Shown piece after piece: positions 34,473-45,344 of a stretch of DNA of 64,000 bases. Origin of the DNA: Isoetes taiwanensis (taxonomy: Eukaryota > Streptophyta > Lycopodiopsida > Isoetales > Isoetaceae). Location: assembly GCA_021234155.1 (NCBI GenBank), contig JAJEKV010000008.1:8460445-8524444 (forward strand), read 5' to 3'. Position 1 is the stretch's first letter. Each line of letters begins with the position of its first letter. The notes beneath the pieces are model-generated. The model did not search any database and was not told where the DNA came from. It worked only from the letters and a program-made list of their open reading frames with translations. The position numbers and the translations under genes were made by a program.

Positions 34473-36302
34473 TTAAACAAACATAAGCCACAAGCACCCA
34501 AGCAACATATGGCTCCATATGAAACACCAAATCAGCACCTTGCTCCCCATGAGCCAAAAGTAACTAGTCTTCATCCTTTGTACTATGCCTGTAATGAGCA
34601 GAAAAAACACAGTCAATACTCCGCTCCAGAGGGAATCATTTTGCATCACTTGTTCTTTGCTTTGTAGATGCCAAGAGCACCCAGTCAGCATCATCGTCCT
34701 CCATATTAAAGTGCCTTGCATGTCTTCAATAAGAAAATCTTGTAGATCAAGCTCAGGTTGTTTTGTGTGCTCTATCAGGTATCTGACAATACGAGATGCT
34801 TGATGATTCTTTGGTTTTGCATCACCTATAACCTGACCACTACTTATATCTTGGTCTTCTTGTTCTTTACTTCGATTGTGTGTTGAACTATTGCCACACA
34901 ATCCTCCACTTTCTTGCTCTTCTTCTTCAAGAACTCTGCTTATTAGTGGACCAACATGATAAGGTGCTTGACAAGATGCTGACCTACATGCCGACTTTAT
35001 TATGACTGCCATTATAGTTGATAACACAGCTTCTTCTACTTCATGGATGCAACCAGCACTGGGCTTCTTCCAATTATAATACAGATCACATGCTGCAACT
35101 AAATCAATCACGATAGTACTCCTTGTAACCAGCAACCAAGATGTAAGAGGATCCATAACAAGTGTTACTGTTGCCAATATCATAGCACTATCAATTAAAT
35201 AAACTGCAAGCTCTCGCTTTTCCATAAAATCATTGATAGGCATAGCATCCTCAAATGGTACATCCTCAAATGGATCACACATTGCAGTGGATTGTACAAC
35301 TTCTGCGACACCTTTTCCCTTTACCTCCTCTGGTTCCTGAATTGTCCCCGTAGACTTTGTTAATGTTGTGCGCTTGCTAATTCTTGGAAGTGCCCTCCAG
35401 ACTATAGGTCTTGAGAATAAGATCCCTACTGATCCAGAAATCCACAATGGTTGTACCAAAAATATTGATCTTGCAGGATCAATTCCCTTGTCTTTTACCC
35501 AACATGTCCCCAAATGCTGTGGACCGCTTGGATTCACAAATCCACTTTGCCATACTTCAAGAATCCTCGTCTGCCACTTGATAACCTGTACTTTTGAGCA
35601 AATACCTTGTTCCCAAGAAATCTCCATCGAAATCTCTACAACCAGACATGCGTGATGGAGAGGACCTTCCATACACAAATTTCTTGGATCTTTAATCAAT
35701 ATGAGAGCAACAATATCCAGATGATCACTATCATTTAGCATCTGTTTGTGAATGATTCTTTCATGAGCTAATGCACCTCTGCAAGAACAAGCTTTTAAGA
35801 TACCTATGAGTGCGACTTCATCAGAATCTACACTTTCTTTTTGCATTTTTCCAAGCCATTCTAAACCCATGTTGACATCACTTTGCTCAGCATATCCATG
35901 GTGAAGATATCCTGTAGTCCTTGTATTCCATGTTACTGTATCCACAATCAATAACTTCAAAAAGACATTGGTTGCCTCAACTGTGCTTTTATTTTTAGGA
36001 AAAGAAACAGCCTTCAAGTTCATTAAAATAATTTGTGAGTTCCACTTCTTTCTGCTTGGGACACTAAGTTTTACTTCCACTCTACTTACACATTTCGGCA
36101 ATCTTCTGTAGTATGGCCATCCATTATATATGACCACAATCCTTCTAGATGCCATGACATATTCCCACTTCTTGCCGTTTAGTTCTCCACTTAAGCCAAA
36201 TTCGTCTTTGCCCATACTCTCAGGCACCTGGCAGACTTGCCATGCACTGGAAGAATCCATCGACAGTGTCTCTAGCTTTCTTGCTGCCATTAGCTTCTTC
36301 AT
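34473..36302 (-). CDS. 609-codon chimeric open reading frame with a PPR-like segment
   Basis: Starts at ATG 36302, 22 bases after the 5' LTR, and runs uninterrupted to 34473. Residues about 109-202 (35978-35697) read like plant PLS-type pentatricopeptide repeats: DTVTWNTRTTGYLHHGYAEQ, LGKMQKESVDSDEVALIGIL, KACSCRGALAHERIIHKQM. Such proteins bind organelle RNA, but two or three degenerate repeats would not be enough. The rest is unrecognised; a stretch with PINDFMEKRELAVYLIDSAM and ATRSTIV-like helices looks like a second protein. Near the C-terminus another frame reads more naturally (MEDDDADWVLLAST), suggesting a joined or shifted fragment. No gag or RT motif is present. It may be an untranslated by-product of capture or a new fusion protein; expression is unknown. 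Confidence 0.5.
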   Translation of the reverse strand: MKKLMAARKLETLSMDSSSAWQVCQVPESMGKDEFGLSGELNGKKWEYVMASRRIVVIYNGWPYYRRLPKCVSRVEVKLSVPSRKKWNSQIILMNLKAVSFPKNKSTVEATNVFLKLLIVDTVTWNTRTTGYLHHGYAEQSDVNMGLEWLGKMQKESVDSDEVALIGILKACSCRGALAHERIIHKQMLNDSDHLDIVALILIKDPRNLCMEGPLHHACLVVEISMEISWEQGICSKVQVIKWQTRILEVWQSGFVNPSGPQHLGTCWVKDKGIDPARSIFLVQPLWISGSVGILFSRPIVWRALPRISKRTTLTKSTGTIQEPEEVKGKGVAEVVQSTAMCDPFEDVPFEDAMPINDFMEKRELAVYLIDSAMILATVTLVMDPLTSWLLVTRSTIVIDLVAACDLYYNWKKPSAGCIHEVEEAVLSTIMAVIIKSACRSASCQAPYHVGPLISRVLEEEEQESGGLCGNSSTHNRSKEQEDQDISSGQVIGDAKPKNHQASRIVRYLIEHTKQPELDLQDFLIEDMQGTLIWRTMMLTGCSWHLQSKEQVMQNDSLWSGVLTVFFLLITGIVQRMKTSYFWLMGSKVLIWCFIWSHMLLGCLWLMFV

Positions 36303-36308
36303 TAGCCA

Positions 36309-36323
36309 CCTGCTCTGATACCA
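36309..36323 (-). other. Primer-binding site of the gene-carrying element
   Basis: Minus-strand TGGTATCAGAGCAGG directly follows the 5' LTR end, complementary to initiator tRNA-Met. Confidence 0.9.
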
Positions 36324-36511
36324 TATTGAACAAGAATTGCAAGGCGCTGGTACGAAAGAAGCAAATGATATCATTCATTATCAAAGACCAATACAAATAG
36401 ATGAGTTCCTTGAAGTTAGGAACAACTACTAAATTCTAGAACAAACTCTCATCTACTCTTAACGGCTAAACGGCTAGTAAACTTTCAGTCATCTTTTGTC
36501 ATATTCCAACA
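36324..36511 (-). repeat. 5' LTR of the gene-carrying element
   Basis: 188-base direct repeat of 32789-32971, starting TGTTGGAATATG on the minus strand next to the ATGAG target duplication. Confidence 0.9.
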
Positions 36512-36516
36512 ATGAG

Positions 36517-39060
36517 ACTCATCTATCATTTCATCATCATCTCCAGCTGCATGTTTAACGCCTGATTTAGCCAAAGAACAATTCCCAATTCTAGACTTTC
36601 CTATTAAAACACAGCCCCTTCACTTAACACCCGTTGCATCAAGTCAAACCATGCAATCACAAAAAACCCATCAATCAGGAAAAAGGAATAATCAGCAATT
36701 CTGCGAAGAAACAGACCCAAATCAAATGTCAATAAAGCAGATTCAAGCAGAAAACCCAGTTATAAGAAAAATCCTCTTGATTCTTCAAACCAACCAATTC
36801 CGGAATGCTCTTCACCTGATGAATCCTTAACCTTCTTCGTTTCAAGCACATAAATCATGATTTCTGTTTCCTCCTTTAATGCCTCCAATCGGTTTGATAC
36901 TTCCAAAAAGGAACCGTAATTTTAGTTATTTAGTTTCAATGTCATGTTTCCACGGCTCTGCTTCCGACTTGAAACAAACAGCATAAATTTGGGCACAGCA
37001 AACAACTCGAAAGTGGAGGAAATCCTACAAAATTTCTTTAATTGCATATCAGAAGGCCTTGCTGTGAAAGTAAACCACCACATCTTTCCTTATCGACAAT
37101 CTTTGCAAAACACCGGATCCGAAAATCTTTAATCACCGCATAATCAGGGGATGGGATAAACTGTGTCAGACTAAATAGAGACAGAAGCCTCTGGTAGAAT
37201 TTGTCAAATCGTTCAAAATTGAGGCCAGATTTGGCTAGCGCATGGATTCGAGCAGAAGAGCCGACATGGATTTGCAAAAGAAAGGAAACATCCAAACATA
37301 GAAAACAGGGAAAACGACCGGAAGTAATGGTTGGAGTAGACGTGGCAGTATAATAACAGTTGGATTCAAATGTGGAAAAGATTTGGAAGACGTGGCAATA
37401 TAATAACAGTTGGATTCGAATATGAAGAAGATTTGGAAGATTCTCCTGATAATCTTCTAGATATCATCCATCTACCCTAAGTTCCTCAATATAACTTATG
37501 TTTGATTTAAATGTTGTGTAACCGTGTGATAAAGCTAAGACACATGATTTAATGCTTGATAATTCCGTTAGAAAAAAAGGTTGTAACAATATCACAAGGT
37601 CAAGCAGAAGAAGAACACGATTGCAAGCTTGCACATTCCGAGGTTCACTGTGTCCTTCACATCTAGATGCGATAGCTAGTGATGGAGGAACTGTTACTAA
37701 GGAAAACAATAATTAAAGCTAGAGAACATGTGGAAAGAGTTCAACTTTTGGATGTTCAGGAAGTGCAGCTCCTTCTAGACATGAGACATATAGAATGTAA
37801 AGGGTAAACATTGGGAAGAAATGGCAAATTGCCCCGCTAGCCAGGTAAGGGGTTTTGAATTTCAAAAACTCAAAACTCAATGTAAGAATAACATTGATGA
37901 TGGACATTCCATATGGATTCTTTTCTCTAGGATTGAACCAATGTTAAGGAATGGTTCCAAGTGCATCATCATTGCTATCTTATTCCTATTGGAGTTGTAG
38001 GTACTAATGGCCATTCGAATGGCCACACAAATAGTCATGGTCCTGCCTTGTGATGGCCCATGTGGTGAAAGCCATCCAAAGATGATATGGATTTGGTCTC
38101 AATGACGCGAAATGACGAAAGTGATGAATATTTAGAAAATGATGGGGCATCAAAACACGACATAAACATGTTTTCATTACGTGTGGTACCCCAAACACAC
38201 AATTCAAAGCACTGAGTGAGTCAATAGAGAGAAATGTTCGCGGCGGCCAAGGCCGCCGCAATAAATTTCTTGTAGTATTATATATACAACACCCTTCCCA
38301 AGGCCCTAAAATCGGCCAATTTTCTCTTTTAATAGCATAACTATTGAATTTGACAATTTTAATTAAATCTTCCTTGAAAGCCTCTTTCGTTTAGATGCAT
38401 ATTCTCATACAAAGGGTGACTTTGGGCATTGAGAACTATTGGATGGGCATATTTATAAGTTATACCTCATTTTGAACATTATGTAGCTATCTTCGTTTGT
38501 GGGGATATGCTCCCCCAAGTTATGGTATACTATATAGCGAGGTTTGCAAAACACTATAAGTTTTGAAAGCAATGTACTAAATGGTGATTTCATTCATATA
38601 TTATACATTTTTTATTTTTATTTTTTATTTTTTTTGGGGAAGGGGGGGGGGGAGGGGGGGATGGGGTATGTGTCAATAGTGGACCGTTTAGGATTAAATT
38701 GAATTGAACCGAATGGATTGAACCGTTGTGAAGGAAACATTTTTTATTTCAACTAAAATGCATGGCTAAAAAACTCTTAGTACGAGGTAATGCATATACC
38801 CTTCTTAGGAAAAATTTAGTACATATAGCCCATGAAATCTTCACATGAAATGGGTCTATCTATAAGTAATATGAATTCTTCAAATACCGACTTATTCTTA
38901 CCCACTTTATTCATTCATTGAGATTGAGACAAACACTTTGTTTTGAGCCAATAGTATTAGAATAGAATTGAATTGAATTGAATGAACCATGGTTCACTGT
39001 TGATAATCCTCCCTTAGAGCATTTGCTTAATTAGCATCTCAGCAAAATTCCAGTATGATG
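36517..39060. other. Intergenic DNA upstream of the second P450
   Basis: No gene recognised. It includes a ~52-base tandem duplication at about 37337-37440 (units with ATAATAACAGTTGGATTC), a phrase near 38285 similar to one near 2465, and a T-rich/G-rich strand-asymmetric tract at 38608-38668 with long G runs that could form a quadruplex. A minus-strand frame at 37038-37295 matches nothing known to me. Confidence 0.45.
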
Positions 39061-39067
39061 CTTGGAA

Positions 39068-39163
39068 AGGACAACTTTTACACGTATCTAAGGAAACGAA
39101 GTAAACAAGTGTTTTTTGCAATGGACAACTTTTGCACGTATCTAGAGAGAAAGTAAGCAAGTG
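39068..39163 (+). repeat. Tandem duplication in the second P450 promoter
   Basis: GGACAACTTTTACACGTATC with its flank (39068-39110) is repeated as GGACAACTTTTGCACGTATC (39123-39163). Each unit carries an ACGT core, and a CACGTG G-box follows at 39185-39190. Such cores are bZIP/bHLH-type sites; regulation is inferred. Confidence 0.7.
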
Positions 39164-39215
39164 ATGTTTGTGTTATATTTTAGGACACGTGAACCATGCG
39201 TCTAACAGAAGGATG

Positions 39216-39224
39216 TATAAATAG
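39216..39224 (+). promoter_or_regulatory. TATA box of the second P450 gene
   Basis: TATAAATAG lies only 21 bases before the first ATG (39237) but 39 bases before the second in-frame ATG (39255). Normal TATA-to-start spacing of about 30 bases would put the mRNA start downstream of the first ATG, favouring 39255 as the real start codon. Confidence 0.6.
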
Positions 39225-39236
39225 AAAGGAAAGGGG

Positions 39237-40850
39237 ATGGCTAAAGCAGTAGATATGGAGCTGAGCGTGGGCATTTTTTTTGCCTTGGTGTTGATTGCGG
39301 TGTTAAGATTGAGGAGAAAAAGGGGAGCACCAACTCCTCCGACTTTGCCGATGATTGCCTACATTGAATTGATAAGATCCAAGCTTCAGCATAAGACTCT
39401 AGCAGATCTATCAGTCCGCTATGGCCCTCTTTTTTCCATGCGTCTTGGCTCCACAAAATGGATCGTGGTGTCAAATTCTGAAATGGCCACCGAGATCCTA
39501 AAAACCCACGATGCCACATTTTCTTTCAAACCCAAATTCACCACTGTGTCCATAATGTTTTACGGTGGCCGGGATCTGGCATTTGCCCAATATGGTCCGC
39601 AGTGGAAACACATGAGAACGATCTGCAAGCAGCAGCTTTTCACCACCGGAAGGATTTTCAGCAGCCGGAATATTCGCCGGGAAGAGCTGGACTTGACAAT
39701 CCAGTCGATCCTTTCCGAGAGCCTTGCCGGCCGCCCAGTTGATCTAAACTCTAAATTGTCAAATCTGGCCACCAATATGATCACGAGAATGGCCATCAGC
39801 AAGAAATATTTTGGGCCAGGCAAAGAGGCAGATTCTGATGTTTTTATTGAGCTTGTCCATGAGACTTTTCGCCTCATTGCTGCCCCTAACCTTGGGGACT
39901 TCTTCCCTTTCCTTGCCCCCTTTGATCTCCAAGGCTATCTCAAAAGGGCTAAAGCTCACCATTACAATGTCAATGCTTTTCTAGACAAAATCTTGGAGGA
40001 GATGCTTCAACAAAGAAAAACAGAAAAGATCGACAATCTTATGGGAGTGCTTTTAGAGCAAGAACAAGATCATGAGGCAGTCAAGGCGGTTATAGAGGTA
40101 AGACAAACTCTTTTGTAGCTCTAATTGACATTTTTTTATATCCCAAGTTCAAATCTCACTTGAGGGCATTTTGAGTCTCACACTATGTTGGTGAACTAGA
40201 CATTTTATCCAATTCCTAACTTCTTCTTAATTTTTCTTTTTGTGAAGGATATTATAATGGGAGGCACAGACCCAGCAGCTACGGCACTCGAATGGGCGCT
40301 TGCAGAGCTAATCACAAATCCACTAGTGATGGAAAAGGTCCAAAACGAGTTAGACAATGTGGTGGGAAACAAAAGGCAAGTTGAAGAAGACGACATACCC
40401 AATTTGGAGTATGTGCAGGCAATTGTGAAGGAAATATTAAGACTTCATCCACCCTCAGCTTTTCTTCCTCATGCATGTAACCCCGACGAGGATGGTAATG
40501 TGGGCGGCTACCGTATTCCCAAAGGCACCTATGTGTTGACAAATACTTGGCAAATAGGTCGCGACCCTAAGGCATGGGAAAATCCAAACGTTTTTAACCC
40601 TGATAGGTTTATTGGCAACAACATAGATGTTAAAGGAAGGGACTTTGATCTTATTCCCTTTGGTTCTGGTAGAAGAATGTGTCCTGGCATGCCCCTTGGA
40701 CTCTGCATGTTGCATATAATTCTAGCCCGTTTGCTCCATACCTTTAATTGGTCACCTGCTGGGGAAATAGATATGAGCGATGTATTTGGCGCCTCTGTCC
40801 ACCTTAAAAAACCCTTGCATGCCTTTGCTACCCCTCGGTACATTTCTTAG
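39237..40850 (+). CDS. Cytochrome P450, CYP71 clan (A-type), with atypical I-helix motif
   Basis: Exon 1 is 39237-40097 and exon 2 is 40248-40850, with a 150-base GT-AG intron at the same phase-0 site as the first P450 (VKAVIE / DIIMGG). The product is 487 residues, or 481 from Met7 (39255), which fits the TATA position and gives the usual MELSVGIFFALVLIAVL anchor. Landmarks: K-helix EILR, PDRF, and haem loop FGSGRRMCPG with the cysteine ligand. Two departures from consensus stand out. The oxygen-activation motif reads GGTDPAAT, with proline where nearly all P450s have threonine. The hinge reads PTPPTLPMIAYIEL, lacking the usual GH pair. The frame is intact throughout, so it is probably a functional ER monooxygenase or a specialised derivative. 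It shares general layout with the first P450 but is clearly divergent. Confidence 0.93.
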
Positions 40851-42800
40851 TTTTTGGATATATGATAATGGCTAAGGCTTTTCTACCACTTATTGCATTT
40901 CTAGTTGTTTGATATATTACATCAAAATAGGGCTAAGATTTTCGCTGGATATGAAATCACTTTGTTCAGTGCTTATACTCTTGGAATCTTATTTATAACA
41001 CGTACGATACTCTGCAGAAATAATAAGCAATTTTTTAAGGGGCTATCAAAGAAGAAGGATCTTGATTATATCGAAATGTGATTCATTGATTGCTAGTGTA
41101 AGGTTGTATTGGCATATGCAAATAGACAAGGTCTAGAATTGCATCATGTATAAAAGTGTAAAGCTTTCTTAACGATGATCTTGAAGAAAAAATATATATG
41201 AAGTAGGAGCTAATAAACACCATGGAATAAAATGTGTTTTGTTTTATAACATCAAGATTGCTTTGCAAATCAGTGAGAATAAAATGCCAAAATGGCATAT
41301 ATAGATAGACAAGTTAAAGTGGGATTCTAATACAATCTCAAATTATACAGGAGACACTAGAAAGACTTATCATGGCAAGATAGTATGGTTTGAAGCTCAT
41401 AGTTGTTCAGGTTATAAAAAGGCTGCTTGAAGCTCATATCTATTCATGTCATGAAGGTCATGCTGCTTCTTTTGGGAAGTCTCAAGTTTCTTCTTATAGG
41501 TTCCACTTTAGTTTGCCCTTCTAATAGATGGGTCATGGGGTAATGTATGGGTGCTCTCATCTTACATGTCTGTGCTAGTTTAATTGTAGCATTGGAATAT
41601 GGAATAAAGTTCCAGAATGACGTCTAATCTAATTTAACATCCATAACCTTTGTCATGAATACAATAATCTACTCTACTGGTTTCTATACAACACTATGGC
41701 ACATACTGTAAAATGGACTGATAGTGTGATTTGATGAAAAACAAGATGCCCATGCACTACGGAACCTTGCAATGTCTACACTCAATTAGGCCCCTTGCAA
41801 AATGGTTCTTGGATAATTATGATGGAATATGTGATGCAAAAATAGAGAGGGCCAGATTTAAGAATGCAATTCCTTCTAATTATAAATTGCTGAAGATTCG
41901 TATGTCTAAACAACAAAGCAGTGCTTTTTCTTTTACCTACTCAATTTTTTGACATTCCTACACTGGCTCAGCACCTTTTTTTAGCATTTTCTCGTGATGT
42001 GAAGGATGCCTTTCATCATTTTTGAAGGACTTCCTTCGTTCTATTGCAGGGTCTGCAGGTCTACGCGTGAAAAGTTGTATTGATTAGAACATAGGGTGCT
42101 AGCGATTTGAAATGATGTTTGAAATAACTTTGAACTTGATTGCTTGACTTTAAGCATAATTTAAAGCTGTGTTTCATTTTGCAACAGTCATGAACTCCAA
42201 AAATATGCTATCATGATCAACTCTAACGAGGTAAATTTGCTTAAAGAAGTCATGCTTTTCGATTTCGCTTTTCGATTTCAACTAAAAAAAATTATTTTAT
42301 GGTTGCAGTTTATATTTACAGGAACTACTTTTTGCCAGAACGAAGTAAGAATTTCATGTAAACAGAGGTTTGTGTAATGAGGGAAAGAAACCAAGGGATT
42401 TGAAGGCTAAGGATGTTTCTGACTGAGATGTTCTTGATGTCTTGCAGTGGTCTCTTCGTAAATGAAAGTTCAACTTGAAATTTATTCAGTCCCAGTTCTC
42501 CACTCTCCTCATGATCTCCTGGAAAGGATTATTAGAAAACTAAGCCTTAGAAAGTGAAGGTTACATCAGGAACTCGGTGAATGGAGCGCCCTAGGGTTTC
42601 TGCCAGAGGTTGCTTGACATTTGTGTTCATAGCTTGAGCTATCGACCTCTAATTTAGGTGTTTTTGGCTTGTTCAAAAGCCGATTTAAAGCTTTTTCCAA
42701 GATGTGTGGTATCTAAGTTTCAGATTCTGCTAATAGCTGTTTTGGCCCTGACAGTTTCACCTCTTTTGAGACGCCCACTTTATTGGCCCCCGAAATTGAC
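40851..42800. other. Intergenic DNA downstream of the second P450
   Basis: The first ~150 bases should hold the 3' UTR (AATAATAAGC near 41020). The remainder is AT-rich with only short frames and no recognised gene. Confidence 0.45.
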
Positions 42801-42812
42801 TAGAGCAGCCAA

Positions 42813-43006
42813 GGAGGATTCCTCAAACGAATCCTCAGGATTCACACAAGCAAATCCTCCCTGGCCTGGAGGATTCACTCAAGCGAATCCCCCTAGTAGC
42901 ATATGTCAGTTTTTAGGTCTGTTGCATGCTTTGATTGCGCTTTATAGGCATGCTGTAGGGCTTTTTAGGATGATTGGATTGGAGGATTCACTCCATCGAA
43001 TCCTCC
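42813..43006. repeat. Four short palindromes around GGAGGATTC/GAATCCTCC
   Basis: Motifs at 42813-42838, 42837-42860, 42868-42892 and 42981-43006. The last, GGAGGATTC followed by ACTCCATC and GAATCCTCC, has perfect 9-base arms. Three fall within 80 bases. No function is assigned. Confidence 0.7.
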
Positions 43007-43106
43007 TATGGCTTAGCTGCTTTAGTCAGTTTGGGGAACCAGTAGCAGTGCCGCTTTTGAAAGAAATGGCTTGAACTTCCAAAAATCCAACAAAATCTTC
43101 TATTAC

Positions 43107-44704
43107 CTGGCCGTACACTCCGTAGGAAATCCCCCATCCGGTCCTCCGACCGCACGGGCCCTCCGTCTATCCCGCACTCTGGGATCACCTTAGTGCGGGA
43201 AGGGGACACGAAGGTGTCTTGCGCGCCCTTCCCCTATGGGCTCCTATCACAGCGGAAGCAACAATGTCAGAACTAGCAATAACAACACATCATACTACCT
43301 CGAAGGGTAGCTCATCCACATATCCATAACTACAAAGAAGGTAAACATATGCCATAAAACATGAGAGCTCCTACCCATGGCTCTGACTCATAAGGAGGAT
43401 GACTGACTGGCTAGGCCTCAAGATAGAGCAGACCGAGTCATAACAATGGCGGGGCTGGCTATAGACAATGGCTAGGGTACCACTCCATCCGCCCCTCCTA
43501 TGCATACTTTGCAGAATGAGCTAGATCGGGTCTGTCATGACTCTAGCCTTCCGAATACGCAATCCCATGGCATCACCCATCGGGACTACTCCAGGTTGCA
43601 TCTCCCCGGTTCAATGCGGCAGGAAGGGTTGCATCTCCCCTTCTTAGGGTCTAGAGGTTCCACGGGCGGCTAGAGAATCGTGGCGACACACGATTCATCC
43701 CCGACTTACCTCCCCAAACAAGAGCCAAGCCAACACTTGCAACTCGACACCATTGCCCCAGGAGGTGTGGGAGCCATGCCCGGCCCACACGAAGTGACCG
43801 ACCATAAGCCTAGCCCACTATGGGATCCCCAGTAGCCATGCTCAGCAGGGATCCTCCCTCCGTATTGCCTCTAGCCCCGTTGTGTGGTGCTGAGTCACAT
43901 CATAGCCCCCATAGCCCGGTGGGTTCCTATGCACAGGCCGCATATAATAGGAACTAAGGGGTCTAAACTAGGAGCATACTACGTAGTGGCTACTAGTTCT
44001 CTACCCCCCTTCCCAATACAAGAGGAGCAAACATGATCAACCAACATCACATAGCATCATATCATGATAATCATCATAAGAACATCTTAACCTAATCATA
44101 CATATCTAACTTACAGTTAGGGTTTCTTGATTAGGGTTGAAGATGTTCAACAAGGGTTCTAGGATGGCTCTACTCTAGATACGAAATACTAATCCATCTG
44201 GAGTGCTAACTTCCAGATGAACTACTAAGAGCACTACTCTATATACCTGCTCCAGAAGCACTCTCTCCCAATCCTGGCGTCTCCATGGTCTTCGAGGTGT
44301 TCGAGGTAGCTCCCACTCCTGCTGATGCGCTCACGCTCTGGCAGCTGCCATGCTATGCTGTGCCACAGCAGACGGTTCTCGAAACGGAGTTTCGAGTGCG
44401 AAGAAGGTTCCCAGACTGTTGGAGCCAGAAAAGAGGCCTAGGGTTAGGGTTTAGGCCTTTATAGGTTAGGGTTCACATGTTATGCCACGTGGCTCCAATA
44501 GGGTAAGTCCGTGTGGCAGGTGCCCAATAGATTAAGGCCATGTGGAAAATGGTCTTAACCTAAGGTTGGCTAAGTTATATGAATAACTTAGTCATGCCCC
44601 CTAGTGCCACAATCTATGGTATACAAGGCTATGAAGATAGACTTGTATAGTGACGGACCTGGAAATATACGTATTTATGGCGTATATTTCCCTGGAACGT
44701 CACA
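43107..44704 (-). repeat. 3' LTR of the minus-strand chromovirus
   Basis: Starts at 44704 (TGTGACGTTCC on the minus strand). Several phrases are shared with the 4940-6571 LTR, for example the CTTCCGC...ATAGG segment near 43245-43260 and blocks around 43480-44010. It is a diverged relative, not a copy. The far end near 43107 is approximate because no partner LTR or target duplication was found. Confidence 0.75.
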
Positions 44705-44705
44705 T

Positions 44706-44718
44706 TCTCCCCCCCTTA
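44706..44718 (-). other. Polypurine tract of the minus-strand chromovirus
   Basis: AAGGGGGGGAGAA (minus strand) directly precedes the 3' LTR, matching the purine tract of the plus-strand gypsy. Confidence 0.85.
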
Positions 44719-45344
44719 GGATAATGTTGTCCTCGGCATTACGCTAAGGTGCCGAACCTGCAACAGCCCTGCAAAACTCACAACAAGAATATAGAAACTT
44801 AACTCTATTGAAAAGATCAACTTTTCGTTAATGTAATTATAAGGCTATATTTATAAGTTATACAAAATTATATAGCCATAACAACTATTATTATAAAAGT
44901 ATACACATATAATATTATTACAACAATTTTAGGAGTTCATAGCTAGTCTAAAATCTATGACTCCTATCTTCTCGTAACGTGCTCCCTCCTTCATGCTTCC
45001 CTTCACTAACCTGCACAAGTAGCACATTACGTTATATAAGTTAATAAGTTTGTGGTTTTAGGGGACCACCCCCCTTAATTACCTCCTTGAGCCGAACTAC
45101 TAGCTCAAGGTTACCCTACTACCTTGCACTCGATCATGGCCCTTTCGGATTTGAGCTTAAGGACCATTTAAGATGATCCCATCATTGCCCATGATCAAGT
45201 GCTACCTTGTACTCGGTTACCCGGTGCCGAGTACTCCCAGTGCATCATGCCCCAAGGGTTTCAAGCTAGGGAACGTCTCACGATCCCATCATCGCGCATG
45301 ACCACTTTAACCTTCACCATGACCCCCCTATGGTCAGGTGTGTG

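Larger units (their letters stand above)
32789..36511 (-). mobile_element. Small LTR retroelement carrying host gene fragments
   Basis: A 3.7 kb element with ~185 bp LTRs (32789-32971 and 36324-36511) and a perfect 5-base target duplication ATGAG (32784-32788 and 36512-36516). On the minus strand the LTR starts TGTTGGAATATG and ends TCAATA. A tRNA-iMet primer site follows the 5' LTR directly, and the purine tract CTTGAGGGGGAG precedes the 3' LTR. No gag-pol motif is present. The interior instead holds a PPR-like segment within a 609-codon open frame, and a glycine-rich hnRNP-like segment. It is therefore a non-autonomous, probably Copia-dependent element that has captured host transcripts. 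The Copia link rests on the LTR start and purine tract only. Confidence 0.85.
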
